Notes: generated by a model not told the origin, from the letters alone. A DNA stretch of 15,102 nt from Bacilli bacterium (GCA_016296185.1 JAEDJT010000035.1:1-15102); one strand, 5' to 3'. Shown: positions 7,191 to 13,732, counted from the first letter of the stretch. Translations and numbers: made by a program.

Positions 7191-7222
7191 CCTCCTTAAG
7201 TTATTTATATCACTTAAGGAGG
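7191..7222 (-). promoter_or_regulatory. Hairpin sequestering the SIS-gene ribosome site
   Basis: Perfect 11-bp inverted repeat: CCTCCTTAAGT, a 10-base loop, ACTTAAGGAGG, on the minus strand. The 3' arm contains the complete Shine-Dalgarno of the SIS gene. The 5' arm begins 15 bases after the WYL stop codon. There is no T-tract on either strand, so it is not a terminator. It could act in RNA (translation coupling, switch) or in DNA as an operator; the loop also contains TGATATAAA, a possible -10. Confidence 0.75.
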
Positions 7223-7237
7223 AAGTATTTCGTCTAC

Positions 7238-7822
7238 TTAGAATTTTTCTTCTAATAATTCTATGTTATTTATTCTTTTTAATTCAAAGTGTCTTAAATC
7301 ATTTCTATGTTCACAGAATGCAGCACATCCCCAACCCGTATTATATAAAAACATATCATATGGTCTTATTATTCTTTCTTGGATGCCATGAGTATATGAA
7401 TAATAATTTATTTTTACTTTTTTATGTTCTTTGATTGCTCTATTAAGAATATTATATGATTTTTTTGTGTCTTCTTCTAATTCAATATTTTCTTTTTTAG
7501 AATTAAAATAAATTCCATGAACTTTGTCGGCAATAATTTCTAGTTTTTCTTTATCTTCTTCTTTTACTGTTAGATTTTTTAAAAATTTATAATCATCTAA
7601 AGTAAATTTTCTCGAAGGGATTCTTATGCTTTGATTTAATACATATCCACCATATGGTCCCATTATTGTATCAATATATATTCCTACTTTTTCTAGTTCT
7701 TCTTTATATGATCTAATCATTCTTTCAGATACTTCTAATTTTTCTGATAATTCTTTAATACTATATTTTCTTCCATTTTCTAAATATTGTAACATTAATA
7801 ATACATTTGATATTTTTGACAT
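7238..7822 (-). CDS. WYL-domain transcriptional regulator, short form
   Basis: A 194-aa regulator with an N-terminal winged helix (residues about 5-65, with YSIKELSEKLEVSERMIRSY as HTH and GPYGGY as wing) and a WYL ligand-binding domain (about 124-190, with KVKINYYSY, RIIRPYDMFLY and LRHFELKRINNIEL). The defining W-Y-L triplet reads W-G-C (164-166). The protein ends at the end of WYL and lacks the C-terminal WCX extension of full-length members (about 300 aa). WYL proteins often sense nucleic acids or nucleotides and are frequent in defence and DNA-damage loci (family knowledge). It sits second in the unit, 16 bases after the radical SAM gene; its site AGGTAA precedes ATG 7822. The hairpin at 7191-7222 could be its target. 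Confidence 0.88.
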   Translation of the reverse strand: MSKISNVLLMLQYLENGRKYSIKELSEKLEVSERMIRSYKEELEKVGIYIDTIMGPYGGYVLNQSIRIPSRKFTLDDYKFLKNLTVKEEDKEKLEIIADKVHGIYFNSKKENIELEEDTKKSYNILNRAIKEHKKVKINYYSYTHGIQERIIRPYDMFLYNTGWGCAAFCEHRNDLRHFELKRINNIELLEEKF

Positions 7823-7838
7823 AGTATTACCTCATTTA

Positions 7839-8903
7839 TTATATATTTTTATTTCTTTCATTATATATTTGTTTACATAATTGTTTAACTCTTTTTCCAT
7901 GTCCAGGAATATTTATTTCTTCTAAATCTTTATATATATTCGGAATTTTAATATTAAATTTAGTACATTCTTCTAGAGAAATTTCTTTAAATGCCGGACA
8001 TGGAAGTACATCACCATTAAATTTTATATCTAATTTTTCTAATCCTGCATTACATTTATGTGTATCTTCACCTTGTAATGGTATTCCGATTCTTATTGTG
8101 CCTGAGAATCTATTCTTTCCAATTTCTAACAGTTTAAAAAAATAAGATTTTTCTTCTTTATTTAATAATAATTCTTTTGCATTTATTCTTCCTCTTCCTT
8201 GAGGTAGGAAATTTAATAAACTTATTTGACTGACGTTTGCTATTTCTAATAATTCTAATATGTCTATTATTTCTTTATAATTTGGTTTCATTGGAACAAA
8301 ATGAACATCTATATTTATTTTTTCAAAAGATGCATTAATTAATGAATCTAATAATGCTTGCCTTGCTTGTTCATTTCTACCCATTATATAACTATCTGTT
8401 TCTGATTCATATGCTTGCATATCGAATACGATTTTATCGAGACCAATCTCATTTAATTTTTGTAAAATAATTCGATCTATTGAACTATATTCTTTTCGTT
8501 TTATCATTCTACTAAAATATAATTTGATTTTTTCTTTTAAAAAATCGTTATCTGGTTCATATTTATTTACTTCGTTTATTCTTTTATTCATTTCATTTAT
8601 TATTTTTTTTCGTTTCTCAATATCTATTTCTTTACCATGAATTACACCACTTGTGAATATCACAGTTTTTATTCCGTATGACTTGGCATATTGAACCATT
8701 TTCAATATATCTGGATGTAAAAATGGTTCACCTCCAGATAAAGATAATTCTTCGATACCACCATTATTCATAAAATGATCTATAACTTTTTTAAAAGTAT
8801 CAAATTCTATAATTTGAGTTTTTTGACAATTAGAATTTGAGGAACAAAATTTACAATTATTTAAGCATGTTTCTATTATTTCGAAACATAAATCTTTAAC
8901 CAT
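7839..8903 (-). CDS. Radical SAM enzyme with SPASM/twitch-like C-terminus
   Basis: A 354-aa radical SAM protein. The [4Fe-4S]/SAM motif is C-L-N-N-C-K-F-C (C13, C17, C20) and the SAM-binding loop is LSGGEPFLHP (55-64). A helical, charged insert spans about residues 90-150. The later barrel strands include DKIVFDMQAYE, INIDVHFVPMKPN and FLPQGRG, typical of SPASM-type enzymes. C284, C302, C313 and C343 form a twitch/SPASM-like set that could hold an auxiliary cluster. SPASM enzymes modify peptides or small molecules, or mature enzymes; no precursor peptide is evident next to it. It is first in the unit with WYL, SIS and HAM1 genes, with GGAGG before ATG 8903 and an extended -10 at 8936-8944. 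Substrate unknown. Confidence 0.88.
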   Translation of the reverse strand: MVKDLCFEIIETCLNNCKFCSSNSNCQKTQIIEFDTFKKVIDHFMNNGGIEELSLSGGEPFLHPDILKMVQYAKSYGIKTVIFTSGVIHGKEIDIEKRKKIINEMNKRINEVNKYEPDNDFLKEKIKLYFSRMIKRKEYSSIDRIILQKLNEIGLDKIVFDMQAYESETDSYIMGRNEQARQALLDSLINASFEKINIDVHFVPMKPNYKEIIDILELLEIANVSQISLLNFLPQGRGRINAKELLLNKEEKSYFFKLLEIGKNRFSGTIRIGIPLQGEDTHKCNAGLEKLDIKFNGDVLPCPAFKEISLEECTKFNIKIPNIYKDLEEINIPGHGKRVKQLCKQIYNERNKNI

Positions 8904-8935
8904 ATTATTCCTCCTTAATTTTTTCTTAGTTTTAT

Positions 8936-8944
8936 ATTATAGCA
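8936..8944 (-). promoter_or_regulatory. Extended -10 promoter of the radical SAM unit
   Basis: The minus strand reads TGCTATAAT directly after the T-tract of the upstream terminator. No -35 is evident. It is the only good promoter for the four-gene unit ending at 5638. Confidence 0.7.
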
Positions 8945-8968
8945 TAAAAAAGATGTATTAATACATCT
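8945..8968 (-). terminator. Rho-independent terminator of the XRE gene
   Basis: A palindromic stem (AGATGTAT at 8951-8958, ATACATCT at 8961-8968) is followed on the minus strand by TTTTTT. It separates the XRE gene from the radical SAM unit. Confidence 0.8.
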
Positions 8969-8993
8969 CTTTTATTATGTAATTATTATATTA

Positions 8994-9656
8994 TTATCTT
9001 TTTTTATATACAATTATTTCAGGGTTATTTCCATTTTCTTCATAACTGCATATAAGTATAAAATCCATATTAGCTGCAATACCGATACATCTGTCATTTT
9101 TATTTTCGGGTTCTAATTGACTTCCTAAATATGATGCTTTATCATCTAATAATTTTACTTTTTCTCCGTTAGGAAATTTATATTCTAAATTTATAAAACT
9201 TCCTGATAATACATTTAAATTTTCTACTTTTGGAAGTTTTTCTTTTACAAGTATTTCGTTTATTTCACTAATAATTTGTTTTTTAAATTCTTCAAATTTT
9301 TCAATTCCACTAGTATTATTGTATTGTTTCCAGAAATCTAAAGTAAAATTCCCATCAGAATAGCACCATTTACAATACTCTTCATTGTAATTCCCATCTT
9401 TATCCCTACTAATATCGCAATCTTCTATTTTCATACCACAACATTTACATATAAGTTCTTGTGGTGAACCTAAAAGAGTATTTATTGATACATCGTATAT
9501 ATTCGATAATAATTTTAATGTTTCAATATTAGGTATTGTTTCACCTGTTTCCCAACGTGATACTGCTTGACGTGTAACAAAAACTTTTTGAGCAAGTTCT
9601 TCTTGTGATAATCCATTTTTTGTTCTTAAATCTAATAAAATATCTTTTGTTTCCAT
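8994..9656 (-). CDS. XRE-family regulator with zinc ribbon
   Basis: A 220-aa DNA-binding regulator. Residues 5-62 are a Cro/CI-type helix-turn-helix (LSQEELAQKVFVTRQAVSRW is the HTH core). Residues 70-104 form a putative zinc ribbon: C70-x2-C73-G-M, later EEYC95-x2-C98-Y-x-DG-F, the layout of the Zn_ribbon_2 family seen fused to XRE domains in Bacillota. The remaining 110 residues are a mixed alpha/beta domain I cannot name, with a SYLGSQLEPENKNDRCIGIA segment, perhaps the sensor. GGAGGT lies before ATG 9656. A promoter at 9674-9702 is overlapped by a perfect 28-bp dyad, which suggests autorepression. It is a single-gene transcript with its own terminator. Confidence 0.88.
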   Translation of the reverse strand: METKDILLDLRTKNGLSQEELAQKVFVTRQAVSRWETGETIPNIETLKLLSNIYDVSINTLLGSPQELICKCCGMKIEDCDISRDKDGNYNEEYCKWCYSDGNFTLDFWKQYNNTSGIEKFEEFKKQIISEINEILVKEKLPKVENLNVLSGSFINLEYKFPNGEKVKLLDDKASYLGSQLEPENKNDRCIGIAANMDFILICSYEENGNNPEIIVYKKR

Positions 9657-9673
9657 AATTTACCTCCATAAAA

Positions 9674-9702
9674 ATTATATAATTAATGGTATTTAGCAAC
9701 AA
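9674..9702 (-). promoter_or_regulatory. Promoter of the XRE regulator
   Basis: The minus strand has -35 TTGTTG (9697-9702), 17 bases, then -10 TATAAT (9674-9679). The -35 lies within one arm of the adjoining dyad. Confidence 0.75.
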
Positions 9703-9720
9703 GCAACGGTTTGTTGCTAA
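9693..9720. promoter_or_regulatory. Operator-like 10-bp dyad over the -35
   Basis: Perfect inverted repeat TTAGCAACAA, 8-base centre, TTGTTGCTAA. The motif GCAAC appears again in the centre. It covers the -35 of the XRE gene and has no U-tract, which fits a repressor operator rather than a terminator. The XRE protein itself is the likely ligand (inference). Confidence 0.75.
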
Positions 9721-9816
9721 TGGTAATATATATTCTTTTTTATTATCTATAATTTATTTCTATAAGGGTTCTTATTTGCTTATTGTACACTTCTTAATAC
9801 TATTAATAGATATTTA

Positions 9817-10197
9817 TTATAAACCTAATTTTTGAGAAGGATTATTCTTTTTAATTAATAAATTTTTAATATTTTCCTCAATATTTAATAATTTATAGTG
9901 ATTGTTAGTATAGTTTTTATAAATATCTAAATCAGCATTAGTCATTATATAATATTCCTCTGGTTCGTCTACATATCCTGATGCATCATAATAATTATCG
10001 CCAATTTTAGTAATAACATGTGTTTTATCATATTTAATATATGATATGCTACCAGGATATACTTCTTTTAATATTTCGCTTAATTCTAAACAACCACCAT
10101 TTAAATAATATGTTTTTCCATCCATTTTAATTAGATTATAATACATATGTGTTGTTAATGAATTTATTATTTCAATTGTTTCTAGTACATTATCCAT
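9817..10197 (-). CDS. Small protein with papain-like Cys-His-Asp pattern
   Basis: A 126-aa protein, family not identified. It shows NGGCLELSEIL (C36), THVITKIGDNYYDASG (H60, D71): a Cys at the start of a helix, then His and Asp on following strands. This is the arrangement of small papain-like or transglutaminase-like folds in bacterial hydrolases and toxin or immunity proteins, so a cysteine hydrolase is plausible but inferred. No signal peptide or membrane segment. The C-terminal 40 residues are Asn/Lys-rich. A longer frame begins at 10230, but only ATG 10197 has a ribosome site (AAAGGAAA), nine bases upstream. It has its own extended -10 at 10248-10256. No clear terminator follows in the 160 bases before the XRE gene; only a weak 5-bp hairpin is visible there. 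Confidence 0.72.
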   Translation of the reverse strand: MDNVLETIEIINSLTTHMYYNLIKMDGKTYYLNGGCLELSEILKEVYPGSISYIKYDKTHVITKIGDNYYDASGYVDEPEEYYIMTNADLDIYKNYTNNHYKLLNIEENIKNLLIKKNNPSQKLGL

Positions 10198-10247
10198 AAT
10201 GAATTTCCTTTCAATATTTTTTATATTCATTATTATTTCTTAAAGTA

Positions 10248-10256
10248 ATTGTACCA
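10248..10256 (-). promoter_or_regulatory. Extended -10 promoter of the Cys-His-Asp protein
   Basis: The minus strand reads TGGTACAAT about 50 bases before ATG 10197, without a recognisable -35. The stretch from here to the mnmA scrap (10257-10332) is AT-rich and shows no other feature. Confidence 0.5.
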
Positions 10257-10332
10257 TAAAAAATATGAGTTTAAATATATTTATTTTGATTATATTTAAT
10301 ATAATAAAGAATGATAATGATTACTATAAATA

Positions 10333-10455
10333 CTATAGTTTTTTGTTATTTTTAAGAACTTCTTTAATAATTCCGCCACCAAGATATATTTCGCCATCAT
10401 ATAGTACACACGCTTGTCCAGGTGTAACTCTTTTTATTTCTTGAGGATATCTCAA
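10333..10455 (-). pseudogene. mnmA: C-terminal fragment of tRNA 2-thiouridylase MnmA
   Basis: The minus strand encodes 40 residues ending in TAG that match the extreme C-terminus of MnmA, the enzyme that thiolates U34 of tRNA: R-Y-P-Q-E, RVTPGQACVLYDGE, then Y-L-G-G-G-I-I-K-E-V. TPGQ..V.Y and LGGGxI are the hallmarks of the MnmA C-terminal barrel. The rest of the protein (over 300 residues, including the catalytic cysteines) is absent. Homology begins right after the T-tract of the superoxide reductase terminator, and the frame is closed further upstream by a stop in the terminator loop. No ATG or ribosome site precedes it. It is therefore a relic left by deletion or by insertion of the superoxide reductase gene, not a functional gene. 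Confidence 0.82.
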
Positions 10456-10457
10456 AT

Positions 10458-10485
10458 AAAAAGAACAAATAGGTTATATTTGTTC
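10458..10485 (-). terminator. Rho-independent terminator of the superoxide reductase gene
   Basis: A perfect 9-bp stem (GAACAAATA at 10463-10471, TATTTGTTC at 10477-10485) with a 5-base loop is followed on the minus strand by TTTTT. It lies 11 bases after the stop codon and abuts the mnmA fragment. Confidence 0.85.
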
Positions 10486-10496
10486 CATAAGAAGCA

Positions 10497-10874
10497 TTAT
10501 TTTTCTACTTTGCTCATCCATAATCCATGTTTATTACAATATGCATATAATGATGCACCTTTTACATATTTAAATCTTACTTGTGCTTCCATTTCTGGAT
10601 ATAGTTTTTCAATATATGTTTTTGTATCTGTTACTAAAGCTATAAATTCTATATAGTGTTCTTTTTCCATTACATGATTAACATTTACTGATATTTCATC
10701 TTCTACTATTTCATATGTTGGTACATGTTTTTCAAATGCTGCATCTTCAGAATTTGCTATCAGTTGTTTCATTTCTTCTCCACAACATTTTATTCCACAA
10801 TTTTCACAAGTACAATCTTTATAAGGAACAACTATTGCTCCACATTTCATACATTTTTTTACTATTAATTCCAT
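10497..10874 (-). CDS. Superoxide reductase (desulfoferrodoxin-type)
   Basis: A 125-aa cytosolic non-haem iron protein that reduces superoxide to hydrogen peroxide without making O2, as used by anaerobes. Center II ligands are all present: H50 in EKHVP (with E48, K49), H67, H73, and C113-x2-H116 in the C-terminal AYCNKHGLW. The N-terminal desulforedoxin-like region has C8-x2-C11 and C30-C31 as expected for Center I, plus three more cysteines (C21, C23, C26) in an insert, which is unusual. The ribosome site AAGGAG precedes ATG 10874, an extended -10 is at 10906-10914, and a strong terminator follows. With thioredoxin genes nearby it points to oxidative-stress defence in an oxygen-sensitive cell. 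Confidence 0.93.
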   Translation of the reverse strand: MELIVKKCMKCGAIVVPYKDCTCENCGIKCCGEEMKQLIANSEDAAFEKHVPTYEIVEDEISVNVNHVMEKEHYIEFIALVTDTKTYIEKLYPEMEAQVRFKYVKGASLYAYCNKHGLWMSKVEK

Positions 10875-10905
10875 AAACTTTTCTCCTTTTTTTTATTATA
10901 GTTCT

Positions 10906-10914
10906 ATTATATCA
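10906..10914 (-). promoter_or_regulatory. Extended -10 promoter of superoxide reductase
   Basis: The minus strand reads TGATATAAT about 30 bases before the ATG. No good -35 is seen at 16-18 bases. Confidence 0.6.
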
Positions 10915-10931
10915 CACATAGAATTTATATT

Positions 10932-11048
10932 TTATACAAGTTCTTTTTTATTATAATGAATTATTGTTATAATCATTAAAACTATAGATAATATAATTGA
11001 TAATACAACTATTATAGGATTAATTTTTATATTCTTTAGATATTTTTA
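10932..11048 (-). other. Possible small membrane peptide or relic, no start codon
   Basis: After the ATPase stop the same frame passes three more stops and then opens for 38 codons that read like one transmembrane helix: an N-K-I-N-P lead, a run of 20 Ile/Val/Leu/Ser residues (IIVVLSIILSIVLMIITII) and a charged HYNKKELV end. The composition looks protein-like, but the only ATG is inside the helix and there is no strong ribosome site. It may be a relic, an ORF with a non-standard start, or chance in AT-rich DNA. Otherwise the 187-base gap (10875-11061) holds only the superoxide reductase promoter. Confidence 0.3.
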
Positions 11049-11061
11049 ATTATTAATTTTA

Positions 11062-13524
11062 TTATTTTCTTTTTTTAAATATATCAAATGGTAATATTGA
11101 TGCAAGAACTAAAGTTATTATTAGTAGCCACCATTTAGGTTCTAAAGGCATAGTATTAGCTATTTTATTAAAGAATGGAATATATATGATTATTATTAGT
11201 CCTAATAGAACTCCTAAATTTACTAGTAAAGATACTTTATCTTTAAAACTATTAATATATGATTTTAGTGTAAGTTCATCATCTTTAATTTGGTATGTAA
11301 TTAGTGTTATTGATAGAACTAGTACTGAATATGCAATTGTTAAAGCTAAATTATGATTTCCTATTTTATTTAATAAATAATATGTTATAAATACTATTAA
11401 AAAAATATAAATACCTTTTAATATATTACTTATTGCTGATTTTAAATTAATTATTGATTCTTTTATGTTTCTTGGTTGTTCTTTCATTATTTCTTTTGAT
11501 GGTTTTATTCTTTGGAATATAATCGAAGAAGTTGGATCAATTATTAATTCTAATATCATTACATGTATTGGAAGTAAAAAAGTTGGTAGTTTAAATAATG
11601 GTGCAAATAATGATAATAATGCTATTGGAATGTGAATTGCAATAATATATGAAATTGCTTTCCTAATATTGTTATAAATACATCTACCATTTTCTATTGC
11701 ATTAACTATAGTATTAAAGTTATCGTCTAGTAAAATTAAATCAGCTGATTCTTTTGCAACGTTCGTTCCTCTTTTACCCATAGCAATACCAACGTTTGCT
11801 TTTTTTAGTGCCGGTGCATCATTAACTCCATCACCTGTCATTGCGACTATTTTATTGTCTTTTTGTAATGCATTTACGATTCTCATTTTATGATTAGGAT
11901 ATACTCTTGCAAATATATTTACAGTTTTTACTGCTTCAAAAAGTTCTTCATCTGACATTTTTTCTAATTCTCTACCAGTTATTACTTGTTCATAATTCTC
12001 AAGATTTATTTTTTTAGCTATTCCCTTAGCTGTTTCTCCATTATCTCCAGTTATCATAATTACTCTAACACCAGCAGAATAACATTCACTTAATGATGTT
12101 TTGACACCATAACATGGTGGATCGTATAATGCTATTAATCCTTCGAAATCTAATTCTGCTTCTAATAAAGTTGAAGGAATTGTTTTTATATTACTTTTTT
12201 TCGCAACAGCTAAAACTCTGTATCCTTCTTTTGAATAATTATCTATTTTTTCTTTTATTTCATTATAAGTTTCATTTTCTAAATTACATAATGGTAATAC
12301 ATTTTCATATGCTCCTTTTACGCATAATAATTTATTTTCAATTATTTGACCTGTCATTTTTGTTTCTGGAGTAAATGCGTATTCTTTTGTTATTTCTAAT
12401 TTATTTTTTATATTTTTTTTAGAGTTACAATATTCTTTTATAGCTATTTCCATTGGGTCAAAAGCTACTTTAGGGCATGATAAATATGATGTTTCAATAA
12501 ATGTATCGCTATATTCATACATATCTTGAATTTCCATTTTATTTTCTGTTAATGTCCCTGTTTTATCAGTACACAATACATTTACTGTTCCTAATGTTTC
12601 TATAGTTTTCATATTACTTGATAATGCTTTTTTCTTTGTTAAATTCCATGCTCCCATTGCAAGAAATACTGTTAATACAACGGGTATTTCTTCTGGTATA
12701 GTAGCCATTGCGATTGTAACCCCGGCTAATATTGCTTCAATTATTCTTTCTGAAAAAGCTAATTCTGGATGATTTATATAATTTATAATTATTGTCAAAG
12801 AAAAGACAATACCGCTGATTATGGCACACACGTAAACTAGTTTATTTATTTGATTTTCTAGTGGTGTTTTTTCTTCTATTATTTCATTTAATGATTCACC
12901 TATGCGTCCAAATTCTGTGTTTTTTCCTACTGCAGTTATTTCAATAATTCCTAGACCATTTGTAATATTTGTACCGGAATAACACATATTTAATTTAAAA
13001 TGATTTGTATTATCTTGTTTACAATTTTTATAAACAACTTCAGATTCACCTGTTAATGCTGATTCATTCACACCAAAACTTTGAGCATATAAAATTTTAC
13101 CATCAGCAGGAACTCTGTCTCCCTCTTCAAGAATTACAATATCACCAACGACTACTTCATCACTTGATATTATTTTTTCATTTCCGTTTCTTATTACTTT
13201 AACGTTTATTGATGATAATTTATTTAATTCTTCTAGAGCTTTATCTGTTTTTGTTTCTTGAAAATATTCTATTAGGCATATACCAAATACACCAATTAAC
13301 ATTATTGTTCCATCAATATATTCTCCAACAATAAAATATATACTTGCAGCTATTATTAATAAAAGAAACATTGGTTCTTTAAATATACTTAGAATTTTTA
13401 ATATTAATGGTTGCTTCTTTTTTTCTGATAATTTGTTTATACCATTTTCCATTTTAGATTTATTAACTTCTTCGTTAGTTAATCCTTTGATATTATTTAA
13501 AATTTCATTTTCATTGTTATTCAT
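11062..13524 (-). CDS. P-type cation ATPase, probable Ni/Co/Fe(II) exporter
   Basis: An 820-aa membrane pump of the P2-like layout. Visible in order: an N-terminal cytosolic segment, M1-M2 (about 50-90), the actuator domain with TGES (158-161), M3-M4 with ATIPEEIPVV (274-283), the phosphorylation site DKTGT with D320, nucleotide-domain KGAYE, the hinge MITGDNGETA and MTGDGVNDAPALK, and six C-terminal helices with LELIIDPTSS in M6. M4 PEEIP replaces the PEGLP of calcium pumps and there is no CPC or N-terminal metal-binding domain, so it is neither a classical SERCA nor a P1B pump. Motifs alone leave the ion open. The NiCo riboswitch in its leader indicates a transition metal (Co2+, Ni2+ or Fe2+), probably exported. 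ATG 13524 follows GGAGGATATCT. Transcribed alone. Confidence 0.93.
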   Translation of the reverse strand: MNNNENEILNNIKGLTNEEVNKSKMENGINKLSEKKKQPLILKILSIFKEPMFLLLIIAASIYFIVGEYIDGTIMLIGVFGICLIEYFQETKTDKALEELNKLSSINVKVIRNGNEKIISSDEVVVGDIVILEEGDRVPADGKILYAQSFGVNESALTGESEVVYKNCKQDNTNHFKLNMCYSGTNITNGLGIIEITAVGKNTEFGRIGESLNEIIEEKTPLENQINKLVYVCAIISGIVFSLTIIINYINHPELAFSERIIEAILAGVTIAMATIPEEIPVVLTVFLAMGAWNLTKKKALSSNMKTIETLGTVNVLCTDKTGTLTENKMEIQDMYEYSDTFIETSYLSCPKVAFDPMEIAIKEYCNSKKNIKNKLEITKEYAFTPETKMTGQIIENKLLCVKGAYENVLPLCNLENETYNEIKEKIDNYSKEGYRVLAVAKKSNIKTIPSTLLEAELDFEGLIALYDPPCYGVKTSLSECYSAGVRVIMITGDNGETAKGIAKKINLENYEQVITGRELEKMSDEELFEAVKTVNIFARVYPNHKMRIVNALQKDNKIVAMTGDGVNDAPALKKANVGIAMGKRGTNVAKESADLILLDDNFNTIVNAIENGRCIYNNIRKAISYIIAIHIPIALLSLFAPLFKLPTFLLPIHVMILELIIDPTSSIIFQRIKPSKEIMKEQPRNIKESIINLKSAISNILKGIYIFLIVFITYYLLNKIGNHNLALTIAYSVLVLSITLITYQIKDDELTLKSYINSFKDKVSLLVNLGVLLGLIIIIYIPFFNKIANTMPLEPKWWLLIITLVLASILPFDIFKKRK

Positions 13525-13591
13525 AGATATCCTCCGTTAGTTAAATTACACTATATTACTAAATTTGAGTAATGCTTATCATTTAACAATA

Positions 13592-13638
13592 TAAAAACAC
13601 CCTTGAATCAGTATCAACAGTTACTGTCCCGTGGGTGT
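13592..13638 (-). terminator. Riboswitch-controlled terminator
   Basis: In the minus transcript ACACCC (13633-13638) can pair with GGGUGU (13597-13602), followed by UUUUUAUA; an inner CAGTA/TACTG pair extends it. The 5' arm is part of the aptamer core (GAUUACACCC), so folding of the aptamer and of the terminator exclude each other. Metal binding should therefore allow read-through (an ON switch). Confidence 0.75.
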
Positions 13639-13695
13639 AATCCACTGTCACAAAAGTGACCCGACTCCATGAAAATTTCACGGTCTGTTCAGATT
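13622..13695 (-). ncRNA. NiCo (czcD) riboswitch aptamer
   Basis: The minus strand holds the conserved order of the NiCo family: CUGAACAG, hairpin CCGUGA...UCAUGG, a GUCGGGUCAC segment, hairpin GUCAC-UUUU-GUGAC, then GUGGAUUACACCCAC and GGGACAGU. GAUUACAC and GGGACAGU agree exactly with the family core as I recall it from the Erysipelotrichaceae structure. The layout is a four-way junction, although the closing P1 helix looks short. It lies between the promoter (13733-13761) and the P-type ATPase gene. The family is reported to respond to Ni2+/Co2+ and also to Fe2+. Confidence 0.85.
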
Positions 13696-13732
13696 TTACT
13701 GTAGCTTATATGCAGTGTAAATTATTTATCTA

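Noticed and set aside
7839..8903. Prokaryotic viperin (antiviral radical SAM)
   Set aside because: SGGEPFLHP and CxxxCxxC are shared, but the middle insert, PQGRG strand and four C-terminal cysteines fit SPASM/twitch enzymes better.
9765..9780. Hairpin ATAAG-GGTT-CTTAT as a terminator of the 9817-10197 gene
   Set aside because: The stem has only five base pairs and lacks an adjacent T-tract in the minus sense.
10309..10332. Fur-box-like GATAATGATT sequence
   Set aside because: Only about half of the 19-bp consensus is matched, it sits behind a gene relic far from any start it could control, and AT-rich DNA gives such matches easily.
10951..10975. PerR-box-like TTATAAT repeats upstream of superoxide reductase
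   Set aside because: The halves are direct rather than inverted with wrong spacing, and the background is extremely AT-rich.
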